The notes beneath the pieces are model-generated. The model was given only the letters and a program-made list of their open reading frames with translations. It searched no databases and was not told the DNA's origin. From contig JAYPWI010000010.1 of assembly GCA_038135065.1 (NCBI GenBank), positions 38,842-102,841 on the forward strand: a DNA stretch of 64,000 bases, written 5' to 3'. Shown piece by piece: positions 1 to 8,740 of this stretch. The stretch is from JAYPWI01 sp038135065. Lineage in GTDB: Bacteria > Actinomycetota > Acidimicrobiia > Acidimicrobiales > Poriferisodalaceae. Both the position numbers and the translations under genes were made by a program. The first letter of the stretch is position 1, and each line of letters begins with the position of its first letter.

Positions 1-645
1 CTTCTCCAAGAGGTCGAGCAGATCGAGGCCACCCTTGGCTCGGCGTCGTTCGATGGGGTCGCCAGCCCTGACGACCCGCTCCAATTCATCGCATACGAAC
101 CGAGGGAGGAGCAGATCGCCCGTAACGAAACCCGACCGGACGATAGGCAGCAAACGCCCATCGACCACGGCCGTGCCGTCGACCACCAACGTGGAGACCC
201 CCGACACCCCGAACCCCGCAGGAACCCGACCGTCCCCCAACGGTGCCAGGCCAACGAGTGAGAGCAGCTCTGCGCTATAGCGCCGGCCGACCCGCGCCCC
301 GAGACCGGCCGCCGACCACACGATGATTGCGGCCAGCGGGGTCATCCAGGGGCTGGGCACGAGGACCGACAGGCCTGCCGCTCCGACGAGGCCGATCAAG
401 GCAGCGACACCACCCACCAGCACGGACATCAGCCGGTCGGAAGCCGACTGTGGACGAGCCCGCCGTTCCCCACCGGATACGGCATATCCGGCGACGGTGA
501 CAGCCAGCCCGCCACCCACGTAGCCCGCCGCAGCTCCGATCACCGCGCCGATAAGTCCGGACGCGTCCGAGACATCACCGCCGAGGCCGTAGCCAACGAC
601 AGTCCCCAGCACCACCATCAACAGTCGAACAACCTCGACGAACAC
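1..645 (-). CDS. PIN/TRAM-type membrane ribonuclease, YacL family (cut by window edge)
   Basis: Only the first 215 codons are present; the stop and the expected C-terminal TRAM RNA-binding domain lie beyond position 1. The start is a GTG at 645, chosen because GGAGG sits five bases upstream (651-655) and the product then begins MFVEVVRLL, as in YacL proteins. About four hydrophobic segments (residues 3-22, 30-55, 75-95, 97-115) are followed by a PIN domain from about residue 140. The first PIN motif reads VDGTAVVDGR with its metal-binding Asp, and the next acidic residue is in CDELERV. The family joins a membrane anchor to a probable nuclease. In actinobacteria it is often near radA/disA/carD, and radA is close here. 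Family call firm; substrate unknown. Confidence 0.85.
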   Translation of the reverse strand, partial: MFVEVVRLLMVVLGTVVGYGLGGDVSDASGLIGAVIGAAAGYVGGGLAVTVAGYAVSGGERRARPQSASDRLMSVLVGGVAALIGLVGAAGLSVLVPSPWMTPLAAIIVWSAAGLGARVGRRYSAELLSLVGLAPLGDGRVPAGFGVSGVSTLVVDGTAVVDGRLLPIVRSGFVTGDLLLPRFVCDELERVVRAGDPIERRRAKGGLDLLDLLEK

Positions 646-716
646 ACACCCCTCCGCGCCGTACGGCTCCATCGGTCACCCAGGGCCCGCTTTCAAGCGG
701 ACGGGGGAAGGTTGGC

Positions 717-722
717 TACCGT
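717..722 (+). promoter_or_regulatory. -10 box of the Crp/Fnr regulator gene
   Basis: TACCGT, preceded by GGC. Its last base is seven bases before the GTG at 729, the normal distance to a transcription start, so the mRNA is predicted to begin at that GTG without a leader. No convincing -35 element is visible. Inferred by pattern only. Confidence 0.45.
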
Positions 723-728
723 TGGGTG

Positions 729-1388
729 GTGGACATCGCCGAACTCCTGGGCCGGGCCGAGCTCTTCGACACATGTTCACCCGAAGAGCTCGGGGCCCTG
801 GTCAGCGGTGCTCGCACCGTCGAACTACAACGTAACGACCTCGTGTTCGCCGAAGACGACGAAGCCGCCCACTTGTACATCGTGGGCAGCGGACGGGTCG
901 CCATCAGTCGAGCATCACCCGATGGCAGGGAATCGCTCCTCGCCCTGATGGAACCGGACGACCTGTTCGGGGAGATGCCCCTGTTCGACCATGGCACCCG
1001 GTCGGCCCAGGCCAGAGCACTCGAACAATCGGTGCTCGTCGAGGTTCCCTATCGCCTGATCTCCGAACTGTACGACCGCCACCCGACCCTGCTGCATCGG
1101 GTGGTCGGCCTACTTGCCCAACGGCTCCGTACTGTCGACGAGGCACTCACCGATGCCATGTTCCTCGACGTACCGGGGCGCACGGCCAAACGTCTGCTCG
1201 AACTGAGCGGCGGGCAGGACTCCTTCGAGCTTCCCATCACCCAAGAGGAACTGGCGGGCATGGTGGGCGCATCGCGGGAACGGGTCAACAAAGCCCTCTC
1301 CTCGTTCAGTCGTCTGGGATGGGTTCGCGTCGAACAGGGGACGTACACCATCCTGCGGCGTGAGGCGCTCACGCTGCGGTCGCGCTGA
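729..1388 (+). CDS. Crp/Fnr family transcriptional regulator
   Basis: A 219-residue protein with a cyclic-nucleotide-binding jelly-roll at about residues 5-115 (GRVAISRASPDGRE, then FGEMPLFD at the place of the phosphate-binding loop) and a winged helix-turn-helix at about 150-215, with recognition region ITQEELAGMVGASRERVNKAL. This is the Crp layout. No Cys cluster typical of oxygen-sensing Fnr is present, so a nucleotide or other small ligand is more likely. A GTG at 726 is an alternative start; 729 is preferred because of the -10 spacing. It is convergent with radA and overlaps its last 20 bases. Targets cannot be inferred. Confidence 0.9.
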   Translation: MDIAELLGRAELFDTCSPEELGALVSGARTVELQRNDLVFAEDDEAAHLYIVGSGRVAISRASPDGRESLLALMEPDDLFGEMPLFDHGTRSAQARALEQSVLVEVPYRLISELYDRHPTLLHRVVGLLAQRLRTVDEALTDAMFLDVPGRTAKRLLELSGGQDSFELPITQEELAGMVGASRERVNKALSSFSRLGWVRVEQGTYTILRREALTLRSR

Positions 1389-2715
1389 GCAACCGACGAG
1401 CAGCCAACCATCCCAGCGCATCCTTCACGCTGGTGACCCGAACGAGTTCCAGACCGGTCGTCACCTCAGCTGCCGCGGGCACCATCGCAGTGCGAAATCC
1501 CAACCGCTCGGCCTCGTTCAGGCGGCGACTCAGATCGGCGACCCGGCGGACCTCCCCGACGAGGCCGACCTCGCCCACCGCGACAAGACCATCGGGAACC
1601 ACGCGAGCCATTCGGGCACTGGCCATCGCAACCAGCACGCCGAGATCCGCTGCGGGTTCGGCCACCCGGACACCGCCCACCGTCGAGGTGTGGACATCGG
1701 ATTCCTGCAATTCGAGGCGACCTCGTTGCTCGAGCACGGCGGCCAGCATCGAAACCCGCCGCTGATCCAACCCCTGGGCCGTTCGCCGAGGCAAGGCCAT
1801 CACCTTCGGGCAGACGAGGGCCTGCGCCTCGACGAGCATGGGGCGGTGACCTTCGATCACGGGAACGACCACGGATCCGGGTACCCCAGTCGCCCGGTCA
1901 GCCATGAAGACAGCCGACGGGTCGGCCACCGGAGATAGCCCGGTGGGTCCCATGTCGAACAGACCCACTTCGCCCGTCGGTCCGAAGCGATGCTTGACCG
2001 AACGAAGGAAGCGGAGGGAATGATGGCGGTCACCCTCGAACGACAGCACGGTGTCGACCAGATGTTCGAGGGACTTCGGACCTGCCAGTTCACCGTCCTT
2101 GGTCACCTGCCCGATGACCACCACTACCAAGCCGCGCTGCTTGGCCAACTGCACCAGCCGGGTGGTTGCCTCACGTACCCGGGCCGTCGATCCGCCGTTG
2201 GGTCCCTCTACCTCGACGGTCTGGATCGAATCCACCACGACCATGGCAGGCTCGAGGCGCGCGACCTCGGCGCACAGCGCATCGACATCGGTGGTACCCG
2301 ACAACCACAGGTCACCGCCCGACAAACCCAGGCGGCCGGCTCTACCGGCCACCTGTCCAGGCGACTCCTCGGCAGAGCAGTACAGCACCCGGTCCGCCCG
2401 TGCAGCCCGGGTGGCGGCGATCTGCAGGGCCAGGGTGGACTTGCCGATCCCAGGCTCCCCACCCAGCAGGGTGACCGAGCCGTTGACCAAACCTCCACCG
2501 AGCACCCGATCGAGTTCTGCGATCCCCGTCGATGTGGACGCTGTGTCGCCGAGCGGAACCTCGGCGAGGGGGCGGGCCTGCTCACCGTGAGGTCGGTGGG
2601 ACCCGGGCCCGTCCTCGTCGATGCAATTCCACTCACCGCAGCGAGAACAGCGCCCCGACCACTTCGAGGACGTCGCCCCGCAGCCACTACAGATGAACTG
2701 GATTCGGTGAGCCAC
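1369..2715 (-). CDS. radA: DNA repair protein RadA (Sms)
   Basis: RadA is a RecA-like, DnaB-type helicase that assists branch migration in recombination repair. The 448-residue product has an N-terminal zinc finger (Cys 9, 12, 23, 26), a Walker A GGEPGIGKST at 85-94, a Walker B around VVVDSIQT at 160-167, and a C-terminal Lon-protease-like domain. The family signature KNRFG reads KHRFG at 241-245, an unusual change. The GTG at 2715 gives the usual short N-terminus before the zinc finger; an ATG at 2751 would add 12 residues without similarity. It follows clpC and a lipoprotein gene on the same strand, probably as one operon. Confidence 0.95.
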   Translation of the reverse strand: MAHRIQFICSGCGATSSKWSGRCSRCGEWNCIDEDGPGSHRPHGEQARPLAEVPLGDTASTSTGIAELDRVLGGGLVNGSVTLLGGEPGIGKSTLALQIAATRAARADRVLYCSAEESPGQVAGRAGRLGLSGGDLWLSGTTDVDALCAEVARLEPAMVVVDSIQTVEVEGPNGGSTARVREATTRLVQLAKQRGLVVVVIGQVTKDGELAGPKSLEHLVDTVLSFEGDRHHSLRFLRSVKHRFGPTGEVGLFDMGPTGLSPVADPSAVFMADRATGVPGSVVVPVIEGHRPMLVEAQALVCPKVMALPRRTAQGLDQRRVSMLAAVLEQRGRLELQESDVHTSTVGGVRVAEPAADLGVLVAMASARMARVVPDGLVAVGEVGLVGEVRRVADLSRRLNEAERLGFRTAMVPAAAEVTTGLELVRVTSVKDALGWLAARRLLSATAA

Positions 2716-2763
2716 CTGTTGATGATGGAACCAGGGTGCGACATCGAACACCCGAGCGGTCTC

Positions 2764-3555
2764 TCACCACAGCGGCCGACGGCGCCACAAGGCCACGACG
2801 ATCAGCCCCAACACCGTTCCCAAACCCACGAGGCCCCAGATCAACCACATCAAACGTGCCCCGTCGGCCGCCTCCTGTCGGGACCGAGCCACCTCAGCGT
2901 CGGCAGCCGCGACCACTGGATCGACGATCTCACCGACCACCGACAGGGTGCGAACCCCTCCCTCGGAGAGAGTGACCGAGCCAGCGGCGGGGAGGCGCGT
3001 CTGCCCCCCAGGCACCGTGGCCATGACGACCAGGCGGACTGCTTCATCGAGGGGGCCATTCGCCCGTGCCTCCAACTCGGCGATCGGCACACCGAACGGT
3101 TCCCCGTCCAGCTGCGGGGCAACCGACGGATCGATCAAGTCGAGCACCCGCCGATCGAGGCGGACCGTCATGTCCAGCCGATAGCCAACCATCGCCCCGT
3201 TGCGGTAGGTGTCCAGGGTGGCCGGGCCGAACAGACCGCTCTCCCCGTCTATCTCCGACAGCACCACCGACAGCTGGTCGGCCGACTCGAACGTTTTCGT
3301 CAACCGCACGGTCAAGCCATCGGCATCCCGCGACTGCCTCGTGTCCCAACCGCTTGATCGCACATCGTCGAGTCGCAGGATCTGATCGAGATCGGGAACA
3401 GCCTCCACGACATCACGGTCGAATACCACCGTGACCTGGACCTCTCCGGAGCCGTCGGGCTCGACCGACACCGCAACCACGATGTCGGCCCGACATCCGG
3501 CCAACAGGAACAGGAGCAGTAGCGCGACGAGCGAGCCGCTGGCCCGTCGGCGCAC
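2764..3555 (-). CDS. LppM-like lipoprotein with C-terminal membrane segment
   Basis: A 263-residue secreted lipoprotein: Arg-rich N-terminus, hydrophobic stretch and a clean lipobox LLAGC, cysteine at about residue 19. The mature part begins with an extended acidic beta-rich region (VSVEPDGSGEVQVTVVF) like the DUF3153/LppM domain, and the C-terminus has one transmembrane helix (about residues 230-252) followed by RRRPLW. The GTG at 3555 is chosen because it lies just after the clpC stop and gives a proper signal peptide. It is sandwiched between clpC and radA, with 13 bases from clpC. Function is unknown; LppM in mycobacteria affects host-cell trafficking, but that role should not be transferred. 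Confidence 0.75.
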   Translation of the reverse strand: MRRRASGSLVALLLLFLLAGCRADIVVAVSVEPDGSGEVQVTVVFDRDVVEAVPDLDQILRLDDVRSSGWDTRQSRDADGLTVRLTKTFESADQLSVVLSEIDGESGLFGPATLDTYRNGAMVGYRLDMTVRLDRRVLDLIDPSVAPQLDGEPFGVPIAELEARANGPLDEAVRLVVMATVPGGQTRLPAAGSVTLSEGGVRTLSVVGEIVDPVVAAADAEVARSRQEAADGARLMWLIWGLVGLGTVLGLIVVALWRRRPLW

Positions 3556-3568
3556 CGTCGGCGTCCGT

Positions 3569-6097
3569 TTATTCGGCCGCTGCGTCCTCGAGTTCGACTG
3601 ACCCGGGATCGAAACCTTCGATCGCTCGGAAGATGATTTCGTCGGCATCGGGATCAGCATCGACCACGATGATCTCGCCGGCATGGAACTCCTTGTACAG
3701 GATCCGCTCCGAGAGGGCATCCTCCACATGGCGCTGGATGGCCCTGCGAAGAGGCCGGGCACCGAGTGTCGGGTCGTACCCCTTGCGGGCAAGCCACTGC
3801 TTGGCGGCGTCGGTCAACTCGATTCCCAAGCCCTGGGCGCGGAGTTGCTCCGACGTGCGAGCGATCATCAGGTCGACGATCTCCGTGACCTCATCGATGG
3901 ACAGCTCGTGGAACACGATCGTGTCGTCGATTCGGTTCAAGAACTCAGGCCGGAAGTGCGCCTTGAGGGCGTCGTTGACCTTTTCCTTCATGCGCTGGTA
4001 GCTGACCGCCTCGTCGCTCTTCGAGAAGCCGACGTTGGCCTTACGCAGGTCTGCCGTTCCCAGGTTCGAGGTCATGATCAACACGGTGTTCCGGAAGTCG
4101 ACCGAGCGACCCTGTGCATCGGTCAGGCGTCCCTCCTCCAGGATCTGCAGAAGGGTGTTGAACACGTCAGGGTGCGCCTTCTCGACCTCGTCGAAGAGCA
4201 CGACCGAGAAGGGACGGCGGCGCACCGCCTCGGTCAGCTGGCCGCCCTCCTCGTAGCCCACATAGCCAGGGGGCGAACCGACAAGCCGGGACACGGTGTG
4301 CTTTTCCATGTACTCCGACATGTCGAGGCTGATGAGCGCCTGCTCGTCCCCGAAGAGGAACTCGGCCAGGGTCTTGGCGAGTTCGGTCTTCCCGACGCCC
4401 GACGGGCCGAGGAAGATGAACGAACCACCCGGACGCTTCGGGTCCTTCAAACCGGCCCGGGTGCGGCGGATTGCCTGGCTGACCGCCTTGATGGCGTCCT
4501 CCTGACCGATGACCCGGCGATGGAGCTCTTCCTCCATCTTGAGGAGCTTCTGGGTCTCCTCCTCGGTGAGCTTGTAGACGGGAATCCCCGTCCAGATCGA
4601 GAGCACCTCGGCGATGGCCTCTTCGTCGACCTCGTCGAAGAGGTCCACGCCCTCGGCCTTGATCTGGCTCTGGAGCTCGGTCCTTCGCTCGACGAGTTCC
4701 TTCTCCTCGTCGCGCAGAGACCCGGCGAGCTCGAAGTCCTGGTCCTCGACGGCCTGCTTCTTGCGCTCGACGACGTCAGCGATCTTGTTCTCGATGTCCT
4801 TGTAATCAGGCGGAGTCTCCATCCGCTTGATCCGCAGACGGGAGCCTGCCTCGTCGATCAGGTCGATGGCCTTGTCCGGGAGGTGACGATCCGAGATGTA
4901 CCGATCCGCCATGTTGGCGGCGGCGACCAGCGCCTGATCGGTGATGGTCACCCGGTGATGAGCCTCGTAACGGTCTCGCAGACCCTTGAGGATCTCGATG
5001 GTGTGGGCCACGGTTGGTTCGTCGACCTTGATGGGCTGGAATCGACGTTCGAGTGCAGCGTCCTTCTCGAGGTACTTGCGGTACTCCTCGAGCGTCGTGG
5101 CGCCGATGGTTTGCAGCTCTCCGCGGGCCAGCATCGGCTTGAGGATCGATGCTGCGTCGATCGCTCCCTCGGCCGCACCTGCGCCCACCAGGGTGTGCAA
5201 CTCATCGATGAACAGGATGATGTCGCCCCGGGTCTTGATTTCCTTGAGGACCTTTTTCAGGCGCTCCTCGAAATCGCCTCGGTAGCGGGACCCGGCAACG
5301 AGGGCACCAAGGTCGAGGGTGTACAGCTGCTTGTCCTTGATCGTCTCGGGAACATCACCGGAGACGATCTTCTGGGCGAGGCCTTCGACGATGGCCGTCT
5401 TGCCGACACCGGGCTCGCCGATGAGCACCGGGTTGTTCTTGGTGCGCCGAGACAACACCTGCATGACCCGCTCGGTCTCCCGCATCCGCCCGATGACCGG
5501 GTCGAGCTTCTTCTCGCGGGCGGTCTGGGTGAGGTTGCGACCGAACTGATCGAGCACGGCCGAGCCGCTCTGGCCTCCCTGCTCACTCGACTGGCCAGAC
5601 GCGGCCCCCGCAGTTTCCTTCCCGCTGCCGGACCCCGAGCCACCCTGGCCTCCAGGACCGCTGTAGCCCGAGAGCAGCTGGATGACTTGTTGGCGGACCC
5701 TGGAAAGATCCGCCCCCAGCTTGACGAGCACCTGGGCGGCAACGCCCTCACCTTCTCGGATGAGACCCAGGAGAATGTGCTCGGTACCGATGTAGTTGTG
5801 ACCCAGCTGCAGGGCCTCCCGCAGGGAAAGCTCCAAAACCTTCTTGGCCCTGGGGGTGAACGGAATGTGGCCGGAAGGCGACGAGCCGCCCTGGCCGATG
5901 ATCTCCTCGACCTGGTTGCGAACGGCCTCGAGCGAGATACCGAGCGACTCCAGAGCCTTCGCTGCGACACCCTCGCCCTCATGGATGAGGCCGAGCAGGA
6001 TGTGCTCGGTGCCGATGTAGTTGTGGTTGAGAAGCCGAGCCTCTTCCTGGGCCAAGACCACAACCCGGCGAGCCCTGTCGGTGAACCGTTCGAACAC
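3569..6097 (-). CDS. clpC: ATP-dependent Clp protease ATPase subunit ClpC
   Basis: The AAA+ unfoldase that feeds proteins to ClpP. The 842 residues comprise a double Clp-N repeat (about 1-145; NYIGTEHILLGL occurs twice), a Gly/Ser-rich linker, AAA domain 1 with Walker A GEPGVGKT, an UVR-type coiled-coil middle domain (around DIENKIADVVERKKQ), AAA domain 2 with GPSGVGKT, and a C-terminal D2-small domain. The GTG at 6097 gives the conserved start MFERFTDRARR and has GGAGG five bases upstream; an ATG 29 codons further out is not needed. First gene of a probable clpC-lipoprotein-radA operon with a hairpin in its leader. Confidence 0.97.
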   Translation of the reverse strand: MFERFTDRARRVVVLAQEEARLLNHNYIGTEHILLGLIHEGEGVAAKALESLGISLEAVRNQVEEIIGQGGSSPSGHIPFTPRAKKVLELSLREALQLGHNYIGTEHILLGLIREGEGVAAQVLVKLGADLSRVRQQVIQLLSGYSGPGGQGGSGSGSGKETAGAASGQSSEQGGQSGSAVLDQFGRNLTQTAREKKLDPVIGRMRETERVMQVLSRRTKNNPVLIGEPGVGKTAIVEGLAQKIVSGDVPETIKDKQLYTLDLGALVAGSRYRGDFEERLKKVLKEIKTRGDIILFIDELHTLVGAGAAEGAIDAASILKPMLARGELQTIGATTLEEYRKYLEKDAALERRFQPIKVDEPTVAHTIEILKGLRDRYEAHHRVTITDQALVAAANMADRYISDRHLPDKAIDLIDEAGSRLRIKRMETPPDYKDIENKIADVVERKKQAVEDQDFELAGSLRDEEKELVERRTELQSQIKAEGVDLFDEVDEEAIAEVLSIWTGIPVYKLTEEETQKLLKMEEELHRRVIGQEDAIKAVSQAIRRTRAGLKDPKRPGGSFIFLGPSGVGKTELAKTLAEFLFGDEQALISLDMSEYMEKHTVSRLVGSPPGYVGYEEGGQLTEAVRRRPFSVVLFDEVEKAHPDVFNTLLQILEEGRLTDAQGRSVDFRNTVLIMTSNLGTADLRKANVGFSKSDEAVSYQRMKEKVNDALKAHFRPEFLNRIDDTIVFHELSIDEVTEIVDLMIARTSEQLRAQGLGIELTDAAKQWLARKGYDPTLGARPLRRAIQRHVEDALSERILYKEFHAGEIIVVDADPDADEIIFRAIEGFDPGSVELEDAAAE

Positions 6098-6121
6098 TGG
6101 GCCTCCAGACGAAATCTGCAA

Positions 6122-6150
6122 CCCCGGGTTCGGGGTGTGTTGAGAGTGTA
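6122..6150 (-). promoter_or_regulatory. clpC promoter -10 and leader hairpin
   Basis: On the minus strand TACACT (6145-6150) is a good -10 box, predicting transcription from about 6138 and a 41-base leader. The leader contains a small hairpin, CCCCG-aacc-CGGGG (6122-6135), upstream of the GGAGG. Whether the hairpin regulates translation is unknown. No ClgR consensus site was found. Confidence 0.4.
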
Positions 6151-6276
6151 TCGGGACGACCCCGCCGCTCTCACCGCGAGGCAACCACTACAGCAGCGGT
6201 CGACCGCGCGAAGGCTCCGAACAGGACACGCCGCGCGCTTGGGTCCACTGGTTTCCCGCGCTTGCGCCTCGTCGTT

Positions 6277-6282
6277 TACGGT
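6277..6282 (+). promoter_or_regulatory. -10 box of the polyprenyl diphosphate synthase gene
   Basis: TACGGT ends seven bases before the GTG at 6289, predicting a leaderless mRNA. This spacing is the main reason to prefer that start. Confidence 0.45.
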
Positions 6283-6288
6283 TGCACC

Positions 6289-7275
6289 GTGCCGTCATTG
6301 AGCCCCGTCCAGTTCCGGCCCTCCATGGCCGAGGACCTCAGCAGGGTGGAAGCCGCCCTGCGCGCCGCGGCGGTGACGGACGACGATTTCCTCACCGAGG
6401 TGGCTTCGCATCTGATTCCGGCTGGCGGAAAGCGCCTGCGTCCGGCCTTCGTCATCGCATCGGCCCTCGTCGATCGGGCCGATGGCGACGCTGCTGCAGC
6501 ACTCTCCGAGGAGATGATCCGAGGCGGGGTTGCGGTGGAACTCGTCCACCTCGGCTCCCTCTACCACGACGACGTGATGGACGACGCGGAGACCCGGCGG
6601 GGCATCGAAGCGGTGAACCATCGGTGGGGCAACCTCAAGGCGATCCTGGCCGGTGATTTCCTCCTGGCGAAAGCGTCGGAGTTGGCCGCCTCCCTGGGAG
6701 TAGAGGTCGCTGAACTCCTCGCAGCCACCATCGGCCGCCTGTGCGAGGGCCAGGTACGAGAACTGCAACTGATCTACGACACCTCCCGCACCGAAGAGCA
6801 GTATCTCCAGGCAATACGGGGCAAGACGGCCGACCTCTACGCCACTGCGTGCCGGATCGGGGCCCTGGTGGGGGGCTGTGAACGGTCCGTCGTCGATCGA
6901 CTCACGTCGTTCGGTAATGCCTACGGGATGGCCTTCCAGATCGTGGACGACATCTTGGATCTGGTGTCATCGGACGAGGAACTCGGGAAGCCCTCGGGCA
7001 ACGACATCCGGGAGGGCGTGTACACCCTTCCCGTCATCAGGATGCTGTCCGACGGTGACCCGGTGGGCGATCTTCTGGGGCGCCCCCTCGACGACGTTGA
7101 TCGAGACCGGGCACGAGCCATCGTGGTCGCCGGTCCCCACATCGCCACCTCGGTGGCCACGGCACGGACCTACATCGACGAGGCGCTCGCCGAACTGGAC
7201 GGGCTCCCGGCCACACCCGCCGTCACCGGGCTGGCCGCCGCCGCACGCAACCTGCTGTCCGCCCTCCCTGACTGA
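6289..7275 (+). CDS. Polyprenyl diphosphate synthase (isoprenoid chain elongation)
   Basis: A 328-residue trans-prenyltransferase that condenses isopentenyl diphosphate onto an allylic primer. The first Asp-rich motif is HDDVMDD with the usual downstream Arg residues (ETRRG), the second is QIVDDILDL, and GGKRLRP binds the diphosphate. Leu and Tyr upstream of the first motif (LGSLYHDD) suggest a medium or long chain product, such as the menaquinone side chain, but chain length cannot be read safely. No RBS is visible; the leaderless GTG at 6289 is favoured over a start at 6262. The last 106 bases overlap the end of the opposing reductase gene. Confidence 0.92.
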   Translation: MPSLSPVQFRPSMAEDLSRVEAALRAAAVTDDDFLTEVASHLIPAGGKRLRPAFVIASALVDRADGDAAAALSEEMIRGGVAVELVHLGSLYHDDVMDDAETRRGIEAVNHRWGNLKAILAGDFLLAKASELAASLGVEVAELLAATIGRLCEGQVRELQLIYDTSRTEEQYLQAIRGKTADLYATACRIGALVGGCERSVVDRLTSFGNAYGMAFQIVDDILDLVSSDEELGKPSGNDIREGVYTLPVIRMLSDGDPVGDLLGRPLDDVDRDRARAIVVAGPHIATSVATARTYIDEALAELDGLPATPAVTGLAAAARNLLSALPD

Positions 7276-7811
7276 GCCCCAGGCACGCCACGACCCCGCG
7301 GTCGACGCCGGGCCACCGCCAAGGCGGCCACCATGACCACTGCGACCGCCACGGCGGCCATGTACCAGCGGGACCCGGCATCAGTTCCCGCCCAGAGTCC
7401 GTGGACGGTGGCCAAGCCGAACACCGGCACGCTGATCCCGTGCACGGCCCTCCATAACCGTCGAGGGATGTGTCGCAGCACCAATGACGTCAATTGAATG
7501 GCACCCAGCAGGTACAGGGCGACCACTCCGACTGCGACAGGACCTGGCCGCCACTGGCTGGCCATCGGAACGAAAAGTTCCACCAGACCGAACTCGACGT
7601 AGTCGTCGACGGCTAGGGCAGCGAGGTGTACTCCGGTGAAGATCCAGGTGAGCGCAGCAAGGAAGCGGTGCACCTCGGCGACCCATGGCCCTGCACCTCG
7701 AGGGAAGAATCGTCCGGCCTGCACGAACCCCACCAACACGGTGACCGCCAACCCCGACCAGGCGACGAGGCCGCCGGCCCGGGCCACGTACCAGGTGAAC
7801 TCCTCGGTCAC
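7170..7811 (-). CDS. Ferric-reductase-like haem membrane protein
   Basis: A 213-residue membrane protein with five or six helices from about residue 5 to 165. Histidines placed as haem ligands of the ferric-reductase-like domain are seen in EVHRFLAAL, GVHLAAL, LRHIPRRLWRAVHG and TVHGLW. The last 45 residues are hydrophilic and Ala/Ser-rich, and their codons lie mainly opposite the end of the polyprenyl synthase gene; this tail may be dispensable. The GTG at 7811 overlaps the apbE stop as GTGA, so the two genes are translationally coupled. The context suggests transmembrane electron transfer using a flavinylated partner, which is not visible nearby. Confidence 0.8.
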   Translation of the reverse strand: MTEEFTWYVARAGGLVAWSGLAVTVLVGFVQAGRFFPRGAGPWVAEVHRFLAALTWIFTGVHLAALAVDDYVEFGLVELFVPMASQWRPGPVAVGVVALYLLGAIQLTSLVLRHIPRRLWRAVHGISVPVFGLATVHGLWAGTDAGSRWYMAAVAVAVVMVAALAVARRRPRGRGVPGAQSGRADSRLRAAAASPVTAGVAGSPSSSASASSM

Positions 7812-8740
7812 AGGATGAAGGCTTCGATGTTGCCCACGAGATGAACCTCCCCACCCTCGTCGATGGCGATGGCGGGCAGTCCGCGGTCGTCGAGCATGGC
7901 AAGTCCCCGGGAGCGCCCGGCGACCACGGCGGCCGTCGCAGCGGACTCGGCCCACCATGCCTCGGCGGCCAGGACGGTCACGGTTGCCAGATCGGAGCGC
8001 GCCGAGACCCCCGTCGTGGGATCGATCAGATGGTGCCGGTGACTCCCGTCGGCGGCCCGCCACCTCCGCCGAAGCGTTCCCGAGGTGGCTGCTGCACCCG
8101 AGGACACGGCCACCGTGCACAGGGTCCCCCCGCCCGGATGGGCCACTTCGATGCGAAACTCACCAAAGGCGAGATCCTCCCCGGCGACCCGGATATCCCC
8201 TCCCACATCGGCGATTACCCAACCTGCACCTTCGGACAGGGCTCGTTCGGCAAGACAATCGGCGGCGAATCCCTTGCCGATGCCGCCCGGGTCGAAGGCA
8301 GCTCCCGCTGGGAGATGTACGAGCCCGATCCCCAGATCTACATCGACATCGCGGATCGAGGGGCGCCGAATCGCCGTCAGGAGGTCGCCTTCGGGGGGAG
8401 CCACCGCAGTGCCGAATCGGCCGATGAGTTCGAAGCTGTGGCGGTACCCCACTGCCTCGATCTCCCGCAGCATCATGGGGTCGAACCAACCGCCGGTCGC
8501 TGCATGGGCACGCCGGCTGGCATCGACCAGAGCCGCAGTGTCGTGGGACACCACGGCAGGAGCACCAGCGAACTGATTCAGGCGGGACACCTCGCTGTCA
8601 GGCAGGAACCTCGACCAGCGGCTCTCGAGGGCATGGGCTGCGTCGACCAGGCCGTCGAGCAGGTGGGCGGCATCGTCGTCGACACTCAGCCTGGCGCGGC
8701 CACCCATCACACGGAACGTTCGATCAGCCACTCTGTTCAC
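7808..8740 (-). CDS. apbE: FAD:protein FMN transferase (ApbE)
   Basis: ApbE cuts FAD and attaches FMN covalently to a Thr/Ser of target proteins, using Mg. The 310-residue product shows the conserved series DPGGIGKGFAAD, VIADVGGDIRV, SSGAAATSG and HHLIDPTTG with the metal-binding Asp. There is no lipoprotein signal, so it should act in the cytoplasm. The GTG start lies 17 bases inside the end of the upstream repeat-protein gene, and the stop overlaps the next gene by four bases; the three genes form one operon. No FMN-binding-domain acceptor is encoded next to it, which is unusual. Confidence 0.93.
   Translation of the reverse strand: MNRVADRTFRVMGGRARLSVDDDAAHLLDGLVDAAHALESRWSRFLPDSEVSRLNQFAGAPAVVSHDTAALVDASRRAHAATGGWFDPMMLREIEAVGYRHSFELIGRFGTAVAPPEGDLLTAIRRPSIRDVDVDLGIGLVHLPAGAAFDPGGIGKGFAADCLAERALSEGAGWVIADVGGDIRVAGEDLAFGEFRIEVAHPGGGTLCTVAVSSGAAATSGTLRRRWRAADGSHRHHLIDPTTGVSARSDLATVTVLAAEAWWAESAATAAVVAGRSRGLAMLDDRGLPAIAIDEGGEVHLVGNIEAFIL

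Noticed and set aside
6098..6288. ClgR operator upstream of clpC
   Set aside because: Only CGC and GCG triplets with a seven-base spacer were found on the minus strand, not the five-base spacing of the known consensus.
3683..6301. An 872-codon open frame antisense to clpC
   Set aside because: It mirrors a perfectly conserved gene, has no family similarity, and long antisense frames are expected in GC-rich DNA with strong third-position bias.
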